Source of the DNA: Phycisphaerae bacterium
GTDB taxonomy: Bacteria; Planctomycetota; Phycisphaerae; UBA1845; UTPLA1
Assembly (NCBI GenBank): GCA_016935885.1
Contig: JAFGQA010000490.1
Span: 1 to 10,227, forward strand
Direction of reading: 5' to 3'
Length of the DNA: 10,227 nucleotides
In this document: positions 1-4,756 of the stretch, piece after piece
How the letters are laid out: every line of letters begins with the position of its first letter
Position numbering within the stretch: position 1 is the first letter of the stretch
Made by a program: the position numbers and the translations under genes
The notes under the pieces: model-generated
Database searches by the model: none
What the model was told of the DNA's origin: nothing
Seen by the model: the letters and a program-made list of their open reading frames with translations, nothing else

Positions 1-39
1 CAGACGGGCGGCTTGACGAGTCCGGCTCTTCCGCATGGG

Positions 40-56
40 GGCCGGCTTTGCCGGCC
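40..56. repeat. 7-bp hairpin with TTT loop
   Basis: Perfect arms GGCCGGC and GCCGGCC around a TTT loop. It is the first stem seen at the left edge of the array, and the array may continue beyond the window. Confidence 0.6.
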
Positions 57-136
57 GGGGCAAGGGCTCCGCACGTTTGCATCACCCAGCGCGTTGACTT
101 CACCCATGAGCCCCGAACCCGTGGCCTGCTGCCGAG

Positions 137-158
137 TGGACAGAAGACTTTCTGTCCA
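137..158. repeat. 9-bp hairpin, GACT loop
   Basis: Arms TGGACAGAA (137-145) and TTCTGTCCA (150-158) pair perfectly around GACT. It abuts the inner end of the 27-bp stem and is the first branch of the multi-branch structure. A small GCCC-GTA-GGGC hairpin follows at 160-170. Confidence 0.7.
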
Positions 159-169
159 AGCCCGTAGGG

Positions 170-226
170 CCGCAAAACGGCGGAAGCGGCGGCGGGGGGG
201 CAGCCGACGATTCCGCCGTTTTGCGG
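170..226. repeat. 16-bp perfect stem with a purine-rich 25-base loop
   Basis: Bases 170-185 and 211-226 are exact reverse complements. The 25-base loop (186-210) contains a run of seven Gs. It is the second branch inside the 27-bp stem. Confidence 0.8.
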
Positions 227-331
227 TGCGGGTGTGCGCCGGAAAGGATCAACGTTGCATAATGAATTCATTATGCGATGTTGATCCGGTGGCCCGCGCG
301 TAGTGCGGGCCATTCCGGCGCGCTCCCGCAC
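226..331 (+). repeat. Three-way junction unit A (TGT/GCT internal loop)
   Basis: The outer stem is GTGCGGG (226-232) with CCCGCAC (325-331). It is followed by loop strands TGT (233-235) and GCT (322-324), then a 9-bp stem GCGCCGGAA (236-244) with TTCCGGCGC (313-321). This encloses two hairpins: the long palindrome at 246-287 and GGCCCGC/GCGGGCC at 291-311. The same design recurs at 559-650 with different stem sequences. Confidence 0.75.
246..287. repeat. 42-bp near-perfect palindrome, AT-rich core
   Basis: The outer 8-bp arms GGATCAAC/GTTGATCC are perfect and the core is a perfect 20-base palindrome (257-276) centred on GAATTC. Between them the strands read GTT and GAT, which in RNA would still pair as G-U, U-A, U-G. 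The core is strikingly AT-rich within a very GC-rich array. With no terminal loop it could extrude as a cruciform or bind a dimeric protein. Confidence 0.75.
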
Positions 332-437
332 GGCTCGGCAGCAGGCCACGGGTTCGGGGCGGCGTTCGCATCACCCATCACCGTTGCCTCACCGATTGCG
401 GAGCCCGCACTACATGATAGAGGGACTACCTCATGGG

Positions 438-513
438 CGCGCCGGGCGGCGCGGGGGTAACAGGGCGCGAGAGCGCCCGGGGATATTGCAGGACGGGTGC
501 CAGTTTTACTGGC
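438..513. repeat. Three short GC hairpins in a row
   Basis: CGCGCC/GGCGCG (438-443 with 448-453), GGGCGC-GAGA-GCGCCC (463-478) and GCCAGT-TTT-ACTGGC (499-513). The middle one is followed directly by GGGGATA, one of the recurrent inter-unit signals. The stretch 514-558 that follows is G-rich with overlapping GGCC repeats and no single clear fold. Confidence 0.5.
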
Positions 514-558
514 GACCGGCCTGCGGGGAGGCCGCGGGGGCGGCCTGGGGTATAGGGG

Positions 559-650
559 GGCAGCGTGTGTGCGGACAGGCTCCTCCGGTTTACCGGCAGC
601 GCTTGGAAGCTCGGCTTCGATGCGCTGAGCCTGGCCGCACGCTCGCTGCC
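559..650 (+). repeat. Three-way junction unit B (TGT/GCT internal loop)
   Basis: Almost all 92 bases fall into one fold. The stem GGCAGCG/CGCTGCC (559-565, 644-650) is followed by loop strands TGT and GCT, then GTGCGG/CCGCAC (569-574, 635-640), one A-G mismatch, and CAGGCT/AGCCTG (576-581, 628-633). Inside are a CCGG-TTTA-CCGG hairpin (585-596) and a second hairpin: CAGCGC/GCGCTG, loop strands TTG and GAT, then GAAGC-TCG-GCTTC (597-627). It is the structural twin of 226-331, with the same TGT/GCT loop but different arms. Confidence 0.8.
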
Positions 651-668
651 GGGGTACAGTAAACGAGT

Positions 669-736
669 ACGGCGGCCGGTGAGCGCGGCGTTCGCTGAAT
701 ACCTGGAAGCGATCGCCGCGTTGACCGGATCGCCGT
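669..736 (+). repeat. Long interrupted hairpin (GAG/TTG internal loop)
   Basis: Stems in order: ACGGCG/CGCCGT (669-674, 731-736), a G versus AT bulge, CCGGT/ACCGG (676-680, 724-728), loop strands GAG (681-683) and TTG (721-723), CGCGGCG/CGCCGCG (684-690, 714-720), a T-T mismatch, and TCGCT/AGCGA closing an 11-base loop. The GAG/TTG pair resembles the TTG/GAT loop of the neighbouring unit seen from the other side. Confidence 0.7.
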
Positions 737-746
737 TCCGCTGGGG

Positions 747-814
747 CGCGTTGGCGTGGCGGGTGCGGGGTGAGGGGGTCTTCTTCGCTGCCGCCATGAC
801 AACGCGGGGGATAG
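747..814 (+). repeat. Interrupted hairpin with GCG/TGA loop, then GGGGATAG
   Basis: Stem CGCGTTG/CAACGCG (747-753, 800-806), loop strands GCG (754-756) and TGA (797-799), and stem TGGCGG/CCGCCA (757-762, 791-796) around a 28-base interior. GGGGATAG follows at 807-814. It is the first of five GCG/TGA internal loops in the array. Confidence 0.7.
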
Positions 815-835
815 TAGCGCAGGGAAAAACGTGTT

Positions 836-880
836 GACGTTACCGGCCAACGTCGATGCGGGCGAACCGCGTACGCATCG
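836..880. repeat. Two adjoining hairpins
   Basis: GACGTT/AACGTC (836-841, 849-854) and CGATGCG/CGCATCG (854-860, 874-880). The second shares bases 876-880 with the next hairpin (876-910), so the two are mutually exclusive folds. Confidence 0.5.
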
Positions 881-910
881 AGCGTGACAGGTTCCCTGGC
901 GCGCTCGATG
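876..910 (+). repeat. Hairpin with TGA/GCG loop, copy 1
   Basis: Nine-bp stem CATCGAGCG/CGCTCGATG (876-884, 902-910), loop strands TGA (885-887) and GCG (899-901), inner stem CAGG/CCTG, and triloop TTC (892-894). It matches 970-1006 element for element, but both stems differ in sequence and still pair. Confidence 0.8.
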
Positions 911-969
911 GCCTTGGGGAGTCGGGCAACGCGCGTCGGCAGTACCGATAACGGTCGCGCGCGGGATGA

Positions 970-1006
970 GCATGAACCGTGACGGGTTCCCCGGCGCGGT
1001 TCATGC
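970..1006 (+). repeat. Hairpin with TGA/GCG loop, copy 2
   Basis: Ten-bp stem GCATGAACCG/CGGTTCATGC (970-979, 997-1006), loop strands TGA (980-982) and GCG (994-996), inner stem CGGG/CCCG, and triloop TTC (987-989). Compared with 876-910, the inner stem changes A-T to G-C as a pair, and the outer stem is almost wholly different yet perfectly paired. Confidence 0.8.
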
Positions 1007-1017
1007 GTACGGGGCGA

Positions 1018-1053
1018 GGCGCGTAGCGCCGAGGATGGGAAGCGCGTTGCTTC
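1018..1053. repeat. Two small hairpins
   Basis: GGCGC-GTA-GCGCC (1018-1030) and GAAGC-GCGTT-GCTTC (1039-1053). A GTA triloop also closes hairpins at 160-170, 1184-1196 and 1359-1371. Confidence 0.5.
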
Positions 1054-1061
1054 ATTGTGGC

Positions 1062-1170
1062 CGTTGGACATCACCGACCCGGGAGCGGTTGGCGCGGCCC
1101 GTGCCGGCCCGGAGTTTACTCCGGGCCGATGCAGCACGGGCCGTGATCAACCGCGGTGGCAGGGGGATAG
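1062..1170 (+). repeat. Repeat unit C: CATCACC motif, GCG/TGAT hairpin, GGGATAG
   Basis: The unit begins with CGTTGGACATCACCGACC (1062-1079). The hairpin has stem GCGGTTG/CAACCGC (1085-1091, 1148-1154), loop strands GCG (1092-1094) and TGAT (1144-1147), and stem CGGCCCGTGC/GCACGGGCCG (1095-1104, 1134-1143). The terminal 10-bp hairpin (1106-1115 with 1118-1127) has a TT loop. The unit ends in GGGGGATAG (1162-1170). It aligns end to end with 1315-1410. Confidence 0.8.
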
Positions 1171-1183
1171 CGCGCGGCGGCGA

Positions 1184-1283
1184 GTGCCGTAGGCACGAGC
1201 ATGCCGGGCACATGGGGACGGGATGGCCCGTCTGGATTACCTGGCTCGTTGGCGTGGGATCGTAGCGACGCCGCGAAGCGGCG
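1184..1283. repeat. Small hairpins between the two large units
   Basis: GTGCC-GTA-GGCAC (1184-1196), GACGGG-ATGG-CCCGTC (1217-1232) and CGCCGC-GAA-GCGGCG (1269-1283). GGCGT and ACGCC near 1250-1272 could pair as an alternative. Confidence 0.45.
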
Positions 1284-1314
1284 GAGGTTGCCGGGCGCGT
1301 CGGTTCATCGAAGA

Positions 1315-1410
1315 CGTTGCACATCGCCGACCACGTAGCGCCTGGCGCGGGACGTGCCCGCGCGTAGCGCGAAGCACGGCCCGTGATCAGGCGCGGCGCA
1401 CGCAGGATAG
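1315..1410 (+). repeat. Repeat unit D: CATCGCC motif, GCG/TGAT hairpin, GGATAG
   Basis: It starts with CGTTGCACATCGCCGACC (1315-1332). Stem GCGCCTG/CAGGCGC (1338-1344, 1388-1394), loop strands GCG (1345-1347) and TGAT (1384-1387), and stem CGGGACGTGC with GCACGGCCCG (one A-G mismatch). The terminal hairpin is CGCGC-GTA-GCGCG (1359-1371). Then GGATAG (1405-1410). It has the same order of parts as 1062-1170, with stems changed in a paired way. GTAG directly precedes the hairpin. Confidence 0.8.
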
Positions 1411-1480
1411 CGGCAAGCGAGCGTGCGCAGCGCGCGAGCACCGTAGACCGACCACGCCGCGGCAGCGGCGTGGGTCGGTC
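1396..1480. repeat. 8-bp stem and a 15-bp bulged hairpin
   Basis: GCGCACGC (1396-1403) pairs with GCGTGCGC (1421-1428) across the GGATAG signal. Next, GACCGACC plus ACGCCGC (1446-1460) pairs with GCGGCGT plus GGTCGGTC (1465-1480), with one bulged G at 1472 and a GGCA loop. GTAG lies directly at the foot of this second stem. Confidence 0.65.
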
Positions 1481-1518
1481 GGGGCAGTGCCGTCGTCGTG
1501 ACCGGTGAGCCGGGGATA

Positions 1519-1550
1519 GTAGCCGTCGCGGCGACAGCCGCGACGGCTAC
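1519..1550. repeat. 14-bp perfect hairpin at the end of the array
   Basis: Bases 1519-1532 pair perfectly with 1537-1550 around GACA, directly after GGGGATA. It is the last stem of the array and lies 40 bases beyond the stop codon of the minus-strand lipoprotein operon. It could act as a 3'-end hairpin for that operon, but no T-run follows it on either strand, so I do not call it an intrinsic terminator. Confidence 0.7.
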
Positions 1551-1590
1551 GTGATGACATGGTGTTCATTCGGACTACCTGGACGTCTGG

Positions 1591-2484
1591 TCACGGTATG
1601 GTGGTTGTCCAGTAGTCCGCCATAAGGGTCATGAGGTCCTGGGCTAATGATGCGGCGACTACCTGAAGTCTTGGGAACTCGTGTTCGCGTACTCGCTTGT
1701 ATCCATCTGAGGTTGCAATGATCTTTTCGGATGCGTAACGAGTCTTGTCCCAGTTGGAACTGGTGCAACTCGCAATGATTCGACCTGTTTGCACTTCTTT
1801 GGCTACAGCTCGGAACTCGTAGCCGTGCAAAGCATTGGGCGCACGTCGGACAAGGATCTCTGCGATGATATCGGCCTTCTCTGAGAGTGCATCCATCTCG
1901 ATCTTTTTCGCTTGTTCGGTCTGAGGGCTCTCTTGTGCAGCCGCCATGAGACGAACAATAACTGCACGATCGACAACGGACGCTCCTGCTCCCAGGAACG
2001 GCTGTAAAAAGCCGTTTTCAAAGTCCCACATCCACGCTTCCGCAGGTTGGGCGCGTTGCGGATCTGTGCCAACATATTGCTGCGGAGAGACCATGATTTC
2101 GCCCGAGTCCTTCTTGGATTCAGGAGTATCGCCAGTCGTATCTGTTGTGCGGCGGCCAGTGACGACGAGGCGGTTCTGCGTATGCCATTCCCTGACATCA
2201 TCACTGAGAGCGCGATTGAAGAAAATGGCGATCCTGGGCTGATTTGCACGAGCGTACGCTTGGCGGAAGGTGGCGGGAACGGCTGTAGTGACTGGCGTTG
2301 CCGGCGCTTCTGCTGCTGTGACTTGTGGTAGGGGCAACGTTTCCGCCACACCGATAGGAGGCGTCTGAACTGGTGGGGCAAGGACTGCCGGGGGGATAGC
2401 TCCAGGTGGTGTTGGCATCTCGGAGATGCACCCGCAGACCGAGAGCAACGCGGCAAGGAGAACGACGTGAATAAGTCTGGTCAT
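1591..2484 (-). CDS. Predicted outer-membrane lipoprotein with Pro-rich linker
   Basis: Protein of 297 residues. It has a short lipoprotein signal with the probable lipidated Cys at residue 19 (SVCGC). A Pro/Ala/Thr-rich linker (about 22-72) follows, then a folded domain opening with RIAIFFNRALSDD near residue 84. The segment near residues 220-250 (HGYEFRAVAKEVQTGRIIAS) resembles the strand pattern of LpoB/CsgG-like periplasmic domains, in which a strand is followed by 'G-x-I-hydrophobic'. That resemblance is my inference from pattern only. I chose the ATG at 2484 because GGGAGGG precedes it by about nine bases and the signal peptide starts there; longer upstream reading is not protein-like. 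It is the last gene of the five-gene operon, starting one base after the YcfL-like stop. No specific function is assigned. Confidence 0.85.
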   Translation of the reverse strand: MTRLIHVVLLAALLSVCGCISEMPTPPGAIPPAVLAPPVQTPPIGVAETLPLPQVTAAEAPATPVTTAVPATFRQAYARANQPRIAIFFNRALSDDVREWHTQNRLVVTGRRTTDTTGDTPESKKDSGEIMVSPQQYVGTDPQRAQPAEAWMWDFENGFLQPFLGAGASVVDRAVIVRLMAAAQESPQTEQAKKIEMDALSEKADIIAEILVRRAPNALHGYEFRAVAKEVQTGRIIASCTSSNWDKTRYASEKIIATSDGYKRVREHEFPRLQVVAASLAQDLMTLMADYWTTTIP

Positions 2485-2485
2485 T

Positions 2486-2905
2486 TCAACGGCCCTCCCG
2501 GATTTCGATGAAGTAATATGCAGGTTCATGGACCTTGGTTGACATCTCTTTGTATGTCGTGATTGAGTTCGGCTGAAGGTGGATTCGCTGCCATGCTGTC
2601 GGGCCCTCAACCGGCGCTTGGCCTGTATCGTAGAACTGAACGCGGCCCTCGACCTGCAAAGGGTAGTCGGTTCGGTTGCGAAGTTGTGTCCAGACTTCGA
2701 GTGTTCCTGTTGGGGTACGCTTGGCGCCGCTTCCCTGGACAGCGATTTTCTTGGCGATCGAGTCATCGAGGAGACTGACGTTGTTCAGACGTGCCTGTGT
2801 GTTTGGGTGCGAGATGTGGATGGGCGGATGTGAGCCTTCGCGGAGCGCACAGCCTTGACAGAGTGCGATCAAAGCGGAGAGGGCGAGAAGCGAGACGTGT
2901 TTCAT
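2486..2905 (-). CDS. YcfL-like lipoprotein (DUF1425 family)
   Basis: Protein of 139 residues with a signal peptide and probable lipid-attached Cys at residue 19 (QGC). The C-terminal half, with an L-x-V-W-x-x-L-R-N-R-T core followed by a V-x-F-Y-D strand and a T-x-W-Q-R-I turn, matches the YcfL/DUF1425 pattern as I know it from enterobacteria. There ycfL sits beside lpoB, and here the LpoB-like gene is two genes upstream, which supports the call. The family has no settled biochemical role; an envelope lipoprotein function is inferred. The start at 2905 has GGAGG seven to eight bases upstream. It lies 26 bases after the COG3014-like gene and one base before the next. Confidence 0.8.
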   Translation of the reverse strand: MKHVSLLALSALIALCQGCALREGSHPPIHISHPNTQARLNNVSLLDDSIAKKIAVQGSGAKRTPTGTLEVWTQLRNRTDYPLQVEGRVQFYDTGQAPVEGPTAWQRIHLQPNSITTYKEMSTKVHEPAYYFIEIREGR

Positions 2906-2931
2906 GAGCGTTTCCTCCATGAGTTGAGTTT

Positions 2932-4113
2932 TCAATCCGGTGACCTCATCCAGACGATTGCGGGGCGAGGATTTCCGACCTGAACAGTTGTCGATTTGGC
3001 GAGACTTGGCAAAGAAGCACCAGCGCTGCTGAGGTATTGGAATGTGACGCGATGTGTGCCCGGGGTGCAGTTCAGTGACACCACATGGACTGCATCGGGC
3101 AGTCCCTGCCAGTAGCGGGTATCCGCATGGGGTTTGGCATTCATGGCCATCAAACCGCAAAAGGCACCAGCAACCGCAAACCCCCCGCCGATAGCCTGAA
3201 GGTTGCCGACATCTTTGCTGTGGTGGACGAAGGAAGACGCGAGCATCGAGGCTTCTCCCACGGTAGAGAGGACTGAATGTTCGTCCGTGCGCTGCTGACG
3301 AAACAGCACTTTCCCTTCCAAAATACGATCAACCATACGTCCGCCACGAGTGCAGGCCTGCATATAAATATCTTCGATTGGGTAAAGCTTGAGCGATGAG
3401 TTCTGGTCGATAACGGCCTGGACCTGGGTGTCCGAGAACGCCTTTCCGCGGCGATAGACAAGTTCTGCATGGCCGACGCCATCCGCGAGTTTGCGGGGTG
3501 ATGTCCCGGTTTCTCCAACAATAAGAACATTGTGCTCACGTGTAGGTTTGGGGCAGTCGGGCCGCAGTCTGTACAGTTCCTTCCACGTGTCTTCGGCGGC
3601 GTCAAAATCCCCCAACTGCAACGAAGCCCACATTTCGAGGTAAAGCATGAGGGCAAAGTCACAGCGATGCTGCTCCTCTTCCGCGAAGGCATCTTGAAGG
3701 ATGCCGCCGCGGAAACAGGCGCGCGCATTTTCGATGTCTCCATTTTGCAGGTAGAGCATCCCACGGTAATAGTAGGCCATGACCCTTTCATAGGGCTCGC
3801 CTTTGAATATCTTGCAGCCTTCCTCATGCCAGAGACTGCGAGCCTGTCTTGCCGCTTCGTTTGGCCCGTACACGGACTCAATGGCCGCGATTGCGTCATC
3901 GAGGGGCGAGACGGCCTGACCGCAAGTATTCCGGTCCAGAGCACTCGTCGCCTGCTCCATGCGAGTAAGCACGAAGTTCCTCTGAGAGTCCGAGACACGA
4001 TACGGCTGCACCCGCCCGGCGGATGTTTGTTGGTAGTTTGTGGTGGTACAGCCCGTCCCGAGAACGAGCAGACTTGCTGAGGCGCTTGCGATGACTCTTG
4101 GAAAAGGTCTCAT
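2932..4113 (-). CDS. COG3014-like lipoprotein with TPR-type helices
   Basis: Protein of 393 residues with a lipoprotein signal and Cys at residue 22 (LGTGC). Residues 104-145 carry KGEPYERV, then YYYRGMLYLQNGDIENARA, typical of a TPR helix pair. A second pair follows at about 152-185 (LQLGDFDAAEDTW). A hydrophobic Gly/Ala-rich segment near 315-335 and a beta-rich C-terminus complete it. The 'KGEP-Y-ER...YYRG-L-Y...GD-NARA' signature matches the COG3014 group of predicted TPR lipoproteins, which often neighbours lpoB and ycfL homologues (my recollection of the family, not a search). It probably works as an envelope scaffold or assembly factor. The start overlaps the LpoB-like stop by four bases (ATGA-type overlap), showing translational coupling. 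Confidence 0.85.
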   Translation of the reverse strand: MRPFPRVIASASASLLVLGTGCTTTNYQQTSAGRVQPYRVSDSQRNFVLTRMEQATSALDRNTCGQAVSPLDDAIAAIESVYGPNEAARQARSLWHEEGCKIFKGEPYERVMAYYYRGMLYLQNGDIENARACFRGGILQDAFAEEEQHRCDFALMLYLEMWASLQLGDFDAAEDTWKELYRLRPDCPKPTREHNVLIVGETGTSPRKLADGVGHAELVYRRGKAFSDTQVQAVIDQNSSLKLYPIEDIYMQACTRGGRMVDRILEGKVLFRQQRTDEHSVLSTVGEASMLASSFVHHSKDVGNLQAIGGGFAVAGAFCGLMAMNAKPHADTRYWQGLPDAVHVVSLNCTPGTHRVTFQYLSSAGASLPSLAKSTTVQVGNPRPAIVWMRSPD

Positions 4114-4748
4114 CTGTAAATCAGATCTTCGGTGGCTGCCTTCTGGTATTCGTACATGCCTCCCCAGACGATCTCTTGACTGGTTAGATCGATCATCTCG
4201 AATGTGATTTGGTGGTAGCGGGTGCGTTGTCCGGAAGACGGATCAACTGTCGAGAGAGCCTTGATGGAACCGGCTAGTCTGTAGTTTGCAGACGTAGGAC
4301 GAGCCGTCTGGCCGGTCACGACGCCTTCCTGGCGGAGTGACTGTTCGTGTTCTGTCATATCGGCAGCATGCCGAGCAAGAAAGACCATGCGACCTTGTGA
4401 TGCACGCAGCAACTCGATTCTCAGTCGATCAACAATCAGATTCTTGTTGATGGGCTGGTGGCCCTCGTTTTTGAAGAATGCTGCGTCCAGGATCACTTTC
4501 GGCGGCGGCGAAGCGTTGGCCAAGCGAGGATTCGCAAGCATATCGCGCATCATCCGATCCGTCATGCTAACGATATCCTGTGATCCGATGCCGACTCCCT
4601 GTTTTCCGGCCGGCGTTGTATGGTCAACATAGCTCGATGGCCGTCCAGGAGTGTTGTCTACGACGGGCGTTGCACATCCTGTGAACAGCAAAGCCATGCC
4701 GACGAACGCAAGCATGACGGCTAGCGGGACCGCACTCTGTATTTTCAT
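4110..4748 (-). CDS. lpoB: LpoB-like peptidoglycan synthase activator lipoprotein
   Basis: Protein of 212 residues, a size typical of LpoB. The signal ends at Cys25 (LFTGC), then comes a disordered Pro/Gly/Thr linker (26-50). The globular domain has a D-R-M-M-R-D-M-L helix (about 65-75), an 'NKNLIVDRLRIELLRA' helix, and a C-terminal block (YRLAGSIKAL ... ITFEMIDLTSQEIVWGG) that closely follows the LpoB pattern. In E. coli, LpoB sits in the outer membrane and reaches through the peptidoglycan to activate PBP1b. Whether this protein serves a PBP1b or another envelope partner cannot be told here. RBS GGAGG lies 11 bases upstream of the ATG. It follows the Gly-rich lipoprotein gene by eight bases. 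Confidence 0.85.
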   Translation of the reverse strand: MKIQSAVPLAVMLAFVGMALLFTGCATPVVDNTPGRPSSYVDHTTPAGKQGVGIGSQDIVSMTDRMMRDMLANPRLANASPPPKVILDAAFFKNEGHQPINKNLIVDRLRIELLRASQGRMVFLARHAADMTEHEQSLRQEGVVTGQTARPTSANYRLAGSIKALSTVDPSSGQRTRYHQITFEMIDLTSQEIVWGGMYEYQKAATEDLIYR

Positions 4749-4756
4749 AGCGTGAA

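Larger units (their letters stand above)
64..406 (+). repeat. Large nested stem structure with a 27-bp perfect arm
   Basis: An outer 9-bp stem (64-72 with 398-406; GGGCTCCGC with GCGGAGCCC) encloses two segments of exactly 37 bases (73-109 and 361-397). These then lead into a perfect 27-bp stem (110-136 with 334-360). The two 37-base segments do not pair with each other. Each carries, in the same orientation, two tandem copies of the motif CGTTnnCaTCACCSA (starts at 74, 92, 363 and 382). Inside the 27-bp stem lie three further substructures at 137-158, 170-226 and 226-331, so almost every base is accounted for. The arrangement is a closed multi-branch shape about 343 bases long. Confidence 0.8.
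1..1550 (+). repeat. Array of nested, co-varying inverted repeats (no gene)
   Basis: This 1.55 kb stretch is very GC-rich and holds no convincing coding region. Nearly all of it can be drawn as perfect or near-perfect stems. The arms are 27 bp (110-136 with 334-360), 16 bp (170-185 with 211-226), 14 bp (1519-1532 with 1537-1550), 15 bp plus one bulge (1446-1480) and many of 6-10 bp. Stems are nested into multi-branch shapes. Different units repeat the same shape with different paired sequences while keeping short loop strands. GGGATAG-like signals (near 479, 547, 807, 1163, 1404, 1511) and a CGTTnnC-aTCACC motif (six copies) all read on the plus strand, so I assign plus orientation. The array ends about 40 bases beyond the stop of the lipoprotein operon. 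I do not recognise the family. It could be one large structured RNA or a cluster of hairpin repeats acting as DNA. Confidence 0.85.

Noticed and set aside
565..837. 90-residue plus-strand reading frame with plausible amino-acid make-up
   Set aside because: It runs straight through three perfect stem structures (559-650, 669-736, 747-806) whose paired constraints explain the bases, has no clear ribosome binding site, and I recognise no domain.
271..1137. 288-residue minus-strand reading frame across the array
   Set aside because: Composition is Arg/Pro-rich as expected from stop-poor GC-rich DNA; no start signal or domain, and overlapping long frames exist on both strands.
1062..1410. Integron attC-like sites
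   Set aside because: Imperfect hairpins with unpaired spacers fit in spirit, but the outer arms do not show the RYYYAAC/GTTRRRY ends in the required orientation, there is no integron integrase, and no cassettes lie between them.
1403..1412. Conjugative nick-site lookalike (minus strand CTATCCTGC, like the RP4-type nic)
   Set aside because: Only one of the GGATAG copies gives this sequence, the others read CTATCCC, and no relaxase gene is in the window.
1..1550. CRISPR array
   Set aside because: Repeats are not identical, spacing is irregular and no spacer/repeat alternation of constant length is seen.
1..1550. Classical REP/BIME elements
   Set aside because: GTAG precedes a few hairpins (at 1335 and 1443) but not the others, units are larger and more branched than REPs, and no REP-associated transposase is visible. 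Kept only as an alternative.
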